Part shown: one piece after another, positions 60,453-64,000 of the stretch
How positions within the stretch are numbered: the stretch's first letter is position 1
Layout: each line of letters begins with the position of its first letter
NCBI RefSeq assembly: GCF_002814235.1
Contig: NZ_PHSU01000026.1
Span: 28,684-92,683, forward strand
DNA from: Pseudomonas sp. QS1027
GTDB lineage: Bacteria > Pseudomonadota > Gammaproteobacteria > Pseudomonadales > Pseudomonadaceae
DNA length: 64,000 nucleotides
Direction: 5' to 3'
Program-made: the position numbers and the translations under genes
Notes under the pieces: generated by a model
What the model saw: only the letters and a program-made list of their open reading frames with translations
Told to the model about the DNA's origin: nothing
Databases searched by the model: none

Positions 60453-60923
60453 TCAACCGCCCATGGCATCCTTGAGGAAGCCCGGGGCGATATAACGCTG
60501 GTAATGCGCCTCGGACAGCAGGAAGAACTCCCGGTCGATGGCATCGCGCAGTTCGGGCAGGCCCCAGTCGCGAAACTCCGGCAGCAACACCATGCCGTAG
60601 GCCTCCAACTGGCTGATCACCCGCGCGCCACGGGCAATCAGCTGGTACGCCCAGCAATATTCCGACTGATGGGGCACGAAGCGAATCTTGCGGGCCTCCA
60701 GTTGCTGGCGCAGCTTGGCTGGATCGAACACTTCGATCTTGGCCACCATGACCTGGACCAGCAATTGCTCCAGGCGCAACCACACCGCGCGCTTTTCTTC
60801 CTCGTTGTAGCCGTTCCAATGGATGACTTCATGGTGGAAGCGCTTGCAGCCACGGCACACCAGATCACCGTAAACAGTGGAGCAAAGGCCGACGCAGGGG
60901 GTCTTGATGGTCTGATTGGACAT
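60453..60923 (-). CDS. DUF1289-domain protein
   Basis: A 156-residue protein with an N-terminal DUF1289 cysteine cluster (TPCVGLCSTVYGDLVCRGCKR, near residues 8-28), a probable metal or Fe-S site, followed by a helical part (YNEEEKRAVWLRLEQLL). Function unknown. It is conserved beside acnB in Pseudomonas and here is divergent from acnB. Its 3' end abuts the universal stress gene with no gap. Confidence 0.85.
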   Translation of the reverse strand: MSNQTIKTPCVGLCSTVYGDLVCRGCKRFHHEVIHWNGYNEEEKRAVWLRLEQLLVQVMVAKIEVFDPAKLRQQLEARKIRFVPHQSEYCWAYQLIARGARVISQLEAYGMVLLPEFRDWGLPELRDAIDREFFLLSEAHYQRYIAPGFLKDAMGG

Positions 60924-61010
60924 GGGCAGGGGTCACGCGGAAAAGCAAAACAGGTCCGCATGTTAGCCCTTTGTCTAACAAGGGTCACCCCCGAACCTGT
61001 AGGGCTTAAC

Positions 61011-61039
61011 TTACCTTTCTTCGTAATATGCCGTAGAAT
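61011..61039 (+). promoter_or_regulatory. Candidate sigma-70 promoter of acnB
   Basis: TTACCT (61011-61016) and TAGAAT (61034-61039) are 17 bases apart; the -10 matches consensus at five of six positions, the -35 at three. A start near 61046 would give a leader of about 280 bases. Confidence 0.5.
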
Positions 61040-61071
61040 CGGCCTGCCTTTTTAGGCGCCAATGTCCGTTG

Positions 61072-61206
61072 GAAGCTGTTTTCAAAGCGTCACGAGCACA
61101 GTTCATCCTAGAGAACGGCGTTGGCGCAGGAATTTCCCCCCGGAAGCACCTGCGCCGACCCTCATCAGCTCCCGTTCCGCAGGCGTAAAACTTTGAAAAC
61201 AGCTTC
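61072..61206 (+). promoter_or_regulatory. Long structured leader upstream of acnB
   Basis: Three nested perfect stems enclose each other: 16 bases at 61072-61087 with 61191-61206 (GAAGCTGTTTTCAAAG and its complement), 6 bases at 61113-61118 with 61172-61177, and 8-10 bases at 61121-61130 with 61149-61158. Together they would fold 135 bases into one long RNA hairpin or a multi-stem element. It may be a regulatory 5' UTR, a small RNA, or a remnant of a mobile repeat. The function is not known. Confidence 0.65.
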
Positions 61207-61327
61207 TGTTGGAAATCGTGGAAACTCTGGCTAAGCGGCTCAAAAAGCCCCGCAGCGCATGAGTGCCGTGCATTTCTGGATGAGCGTCCCGGACACCCAT
61301 TTGGGACCACTGATGAGGGTAATAACT

Positions 61328-63928
61328 GTGCTTGAAGCCTACCGCAAACATATCGAAGAGCGTGCAGCCCTGGGTATCGTGCCCCAGCCGCTTAACGCCG
61401 AACAAACCGCAGGCCTGGTCGAGCTGCTGAAGAATCCCCCGGCTGGCGAAGAAGCTTTCCTCGTTGACTTGATCACCAACCGTGTTCCGCCTGGCGTGGA
61501 CGAAGCGGCCTACGTCAAGGCCGGTTTCCTTTCCGCCCTGGCCAAGGGTGAAGTCAACTCCCCCCTGATCGACAAGAAGCGCGCGGTAGAACTGCTCGGC
61601 ACCATGCAGGGCGGCTACAACATCGTGACCCTGGTCGAGCTGCTGGACGACGCCGAGCTGGCAGCCGTTGCCGCCGCGCAACTCAAGCACACCCTGCTGA
61701 TGTTCGATGCCTTCCACGACGTCGCGGAAAAAGCCCGGAACGGCAACGCTCACGCCAAGGAAGTGATCCAGTCCTGGGCTGACGGCGAGTGGTTCAAGAA
61801 CCGCCCGGTGCTGGCCGACAAGATCAGCCTGCGAGTATTCAAGGTCACCGGCGAAACCAACACCGACGACCTGTCGCCGGCTCCGGACGCCTGGTCGCGC
61901 CCTGACATCCCGCTGCACGCCCTGGCCATGCTGAAAATGGCCCGTGACGGCATCGTGCCTGACCAGCAAGGCGCCATCGGCCCGATGAAACAGATCGAGC
62001 AGATGCGCAACGACGGCTTCCCGATCGCCTACGTCGGTGACGTGGTCGGTACCGGTTCGTCGCGTAAATCGGCCACCAACTCGGTGCTGTGGTTCTTCGG
62101 CGACGACGTCCCCTACGTGCCGAACAAGCGCGCCGGCGGCTTCTGCTTCGGCAGCAAGATCGCTCCGATCTTCTACAACACCATGGAAGATGCCGGCGCA
62201 CTGCCGATCGAGTTCGACGTGACCAACATGAACATGGGCGACGTGATCGACCTGTACCCCCATGCTGGCAAAGTCACCAAGCACAACAGCGATGAAGTCC
62301 TGACCACCTTCGAAATGAAGACCCCGGTCCTGCTCGACGAAGTCCGTGCCGGCGGTCGTATCCCGCTGATCATCGGCCGTGGCCTGACCGAGAAGGCGCG
62401 CACCGAACTGGGCCTGCCACCTTCGACCCTGTTCAAGCTGCCGGAAGCTCCAGCTGAAAGCACCAAGGGTTACACCCTGGCGCAGAAAATGGTCGGCAAG
62501 GCCTGCGGCGTGACAGGCGTTCGTCCTGGCACCTACTGCGAGCCGAAGATGACCACCGTCGGTTCCCAGGACACCACTGGCCCGATGACCCGCGACGAGC
62601 TGAAAGACCTGGCCTGCCTGGGTTTCTCCACCGACCTGGTCATGCAGTCGTTCTGCCACACCGCGGCCTATCCAAAGCCGATCGACGTCACCACGCACCA
62701 CACCCTGCCCGACTTCATCATGACCCGTGGCGGTGTTTCCCTGCGTCCGGGCGACGGCATCATCCACAGCTGGCTGAACCGCATGCTGCTGCCGGACACC
62801 GTCGGTACCGGTGGTGACTCCCACACCCGTTTCCCGATCGGTATCTCGTTCCCGGCCGGTTCCGGCCTGGTGGCTTTCGCCGCCGCCACTGGCGTTATGC
62901 CACTGGACATGCCGGAATCGATCCTGGTGCGCTTCAAGGGCAAGCTGCAACCGGGCGTCACCCTGCGTGACCTGGTTCATGCCATCCCTTACTACGCCAT
63001 CCAGAAAGGCCTGCTGACCGTTGAGAAGAAAGGCAAGAAAAACGCCTTCTCCGGCCGCATCCTGGAAATCGAAGGCCTGGAAACCCTGACCGTCGAACAG
63101 GCTTTCGAACTGTCCGACGCCTCGGCCGAACGTTCCGCCGCCGGTTGCACCATCAAGCTGTCGAAAGAGTCGATCGCCGAGTACCTGAAGTCGAACATCA
63201 CCCTGCTGCGCTGGATGATCGGCGAAGGCTACGGCGATGCCCGCACCCTGGAGCGTCGTGCTCAGGCGATGGAAGCCTGGGTTGCCAATCCAGAGCTGCT
63301 GGAAGCCGACAAGGACGCCGAGTACGCGGAAATCATCGAAATCGACCTGGCCGACGTCAAGGAGCCTGTGCTCTGCGCGCCGAACGACCCGGACGACGCC
63401 CGTCTGCTCTCCAGCGTTGCTGGCGAGAAGATCGACGAAGTGTTCATCGGTTCCTGCATGACCAACATCGGCCACTTCCGCGCTGCGGGCAAGTTGCTGG
63501 AACAGGTCAAAGGCCAGTTGCCAACCCGTCTGTGGCTGTCGCCGCCGACCAAGATGGACGCTCACCAGCTGACCGAAGAAGGCTACTACGGCATCTACGG
63601 CAAAGCTGGCGCACGTATGGAAATGCCGGGCTGCTCGCTGTGCATGGGTAACCAGGCACGGGTAGAACCGAACTCCACCGTGGTCTCGACTTCGACCCGT
63701 AACTTCCCGAACCGTCTGGGCGACGGCGCGAACGTCTACCTGGCTTCGGCCGAGCTGGCGTCCGTGGCTTCGATCCTGGGTCGCCTGCCGACCGTCGAGG
63801 AATACATGGAGTACGCCGGTAAGATCGACAGCATGGCTGCCGACGTTTACCGCTACCTCAGCTTCGACCAGATCGCCGAGTTCCGTGAAGCCGCGGCGAA
63901 CGCCAAGATTCCGGTCGTTCAAGCCTAA
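61328..63928 (+). CDS. acnB: Aconitate hydratase B
   Basis: An 866-residue [4Fe-4S] enzyme of the TCA cycle interconverting citrate and isocitrate. The AcnB-type N-terminal HEAT-like domain (YRKHIEERAALGIVPQPL) precedes the swivel domain; cluster cysteines are near 709 (GSCMTNIGHF), 768 and 771 (GCSLCMGNQ), matching E. coli C710, C769, C772. The GTG at 61328 has GAGGG eight bases before it and opens the conserved VLEAYRKH; in-frame ATGs at 61259 and 61313 lie in the leader. AcnB also binds mRNA as an iron/oxidative sensor in other bacteria. Confidence 0.97.
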   Translation: MLEAYRKHIEERAALGIVPQPLNAEQTAGLVELLKNPPAGEEAFLVDLITNRVPPGVDEAAYVKAGFLSALAKGEVNSPLIDKKRAVELLGTMQGGYNIVTLVELLDDAELAAVAAAQLKHTLLMFDAFHDVAEKARNGNAHAKEVIQSWADGEWFKNRPVLADKISLRVFKVTGETNTDDLSPAPDAWSRPDIPLHALAMLKMARDGIVPDQQGAIGPMKQIEQMRNDGFPIAYVGDVVGTGSSRKSATNSVLWFFGDDVPYVPNKRAGGFCFGSKIAPIFYNTMEDAGALPIEFDVTNMNMGDVIDLYPHAGKVTKHNSDEVLTTFEMKTPVLLDEVRAGGRIPLIIGRGLTEKARTELGLPPSTLFKLPEAPAESTKGYTLAQKMVGKACGVTGVRPGTYCEPKMTTVGSQDTTGPMTRDELKDLACLGFSTDLVMQSFCHTAAYPKPIDVTTHHTLPDFIMTRGGVSLRPGDGIIHSWLNRMLLPDTVGTGGDSHTRFPIGISFPAGSGLVAFAAATGVMPLDMPESILVRFKGKLQPGVTLRDLVHAIPYYAIQKGLLTVEKKGKKNAFSGRILEIEGLETLTVEQAFELSDASAERSAAGCTIKLSKESIAEYLKSNITLLRWMIGEGYGDARTLERRAQAMEAWVANPELLEADKDAEYAEIIEIDLADVKEPVLCAPNDPDDARLLSSVAGEKIDEVFIGSCMTNIGHFRAAGKLLEQVKGQLPTRLWLSPPTKMDAHQLTEEGYYGIYGKAGARMEMPGCSLCMGNQARVEPNSTVVSTSTRNFPNRLGDGANVYLASAELASVASILGRLPTVEEYMEYAGKIDSMAADVYRYLSFDQIAEFREAAANAKIPVVQA

Positions 63929-63944
63929 GCTGTACGCGCAATAG

Positions 63945-63973
63945 AAAAAGCCCCGACTCGTCGGGGCTTTTTT
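63945..63973 (+). terminator. Intrinsic terminator of acnB
   Basis: AAAAAGCCCCGA and TCGGGGCTTTTT pair around CTCG, with T6 following, 17 bases after the acnB stop. Confidence 0.95.
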
Positions 63974-64000
63974 ATGCCTGCTGTCCCGTCCTGAATAAGG

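Larger units (their letters stand above)
60924..61327 (+). other. 404-base gap with acnB promoter and leader
   Basis: No coding gene is seen between the DUF1289 gene and acnB. It contains a short hairpin (CCCTTTGT with ACAAGGG) at 60967-60984, a candidate acnB promoter at 61011-61039 and a long nested inverted repeat at 61072-61206 described separately. The remaining 120 bases up to the GTG show a ribosome-binding site (GAGGG at 61315-61319). Confidence 0.7.

Noticed and set aside
61103..63922. Open frame of 939 codons antisense to acnB
   Set aside because: It mirrors the acnB codon pattern on the other strand; acnB is certain and the antisense translation resembles no protein.
1..64000. CRISPR arrays, insertion sequences, prophage genes, replication origin
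   Set aside because: No direct-repeat arrays, transposase, integrase, phage structural genes or DnaA-box clusters were seen; the VgrG-like protein is T6SS-type and has no phage neighbours.

Overview
The window is a piece of a Pseudomonas chromosome, most likely from the P. fluorescens group. The reasons are high GC, Pseudomonas-type REP hairpins, and the conserved blocks mltD-gloB-methyltransferase-rnhA-dnaQ, npp/yej transporter-ppiD-hupB-lon-clpX-clpP-tig, tRNA(Arg-His-Leu-His)-folD-cysS-glnS-ppiB-lpxH and usp-DUF1289-acnB. From memory, these follow the PA1787-PA1816 order of P. aeruginosa PAO1. No search was run, so species assignment is inference.

Bases 1-25.4 kb are mostly accessory. The window opens inside an operon with two PotB/PotC-type ABC permeases, a three-part (2Fe-2S)/FAD/FAD dehydrogenase resembling opine, D-hydroxyproline and HcnABC enzymes, and a periplasmic binding protein. 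This looks like uptake plus oxidation of a small amino-acid-like compound. Facing it is a Csu-type chaperone-usher pilus locus (12.3 to 5.1 kb, minus strand) with five single-domain SCPU subunits, chaperone, usher and a two-domain tip protein. Next come a ZapE-like ATPase, an LRR-protein kinase fusion, a YebC-family protein and an orphan VgrG with an unusual C-terminus. A LysR gene then lies divergent from phnW-phnX (2-aminoethylphosphonate degradation). A DUF2855 protein, a TetR regulator, an FMN reductase, a small hypothetical, a LysR regulator and a streptothricin-acetyltransferase-like GNAT protein follow.

Bases 25.5-53 kb are core housekeeping: replication and RNA/DNA hybrid removal (dnaQ, rnhA), methylglyoxal detoxification (gloB), cell-wall turnover (mltD), peptide/nucleoside-peptide import (five-gene ABC operon), envelope folding (ppiD), nucleoid protein HU, the protease/chaperone cluster lon-clpX-clpP-tig, four tRNAs, one-carbon metabolism (folD), two aminoacyl-tRNA synthetases, cyclophilin and lpxH. 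A sigma-32-like promoter precedes lon.

Bases 53-64 kb hold a MarR-controlled EmrAB-type tripartite efflux operon with its own outer-membrane factor, a HicAB toxin-antitoxin pair inserted tightly against miaE, a universal stress protein under a perfect Anr/FNR box, a DUF1289 protein, and acnB behind a long structured leader.

The least explained items are the trimeric dehydrogenase/ABC operon, the needle-less VgrG with a novel C-terminal module, the LRR-kinase, and the nested 135-base inverted-repeat structure ahead of acnB. No CRISPR array, prophage or insertion sequence was seen.
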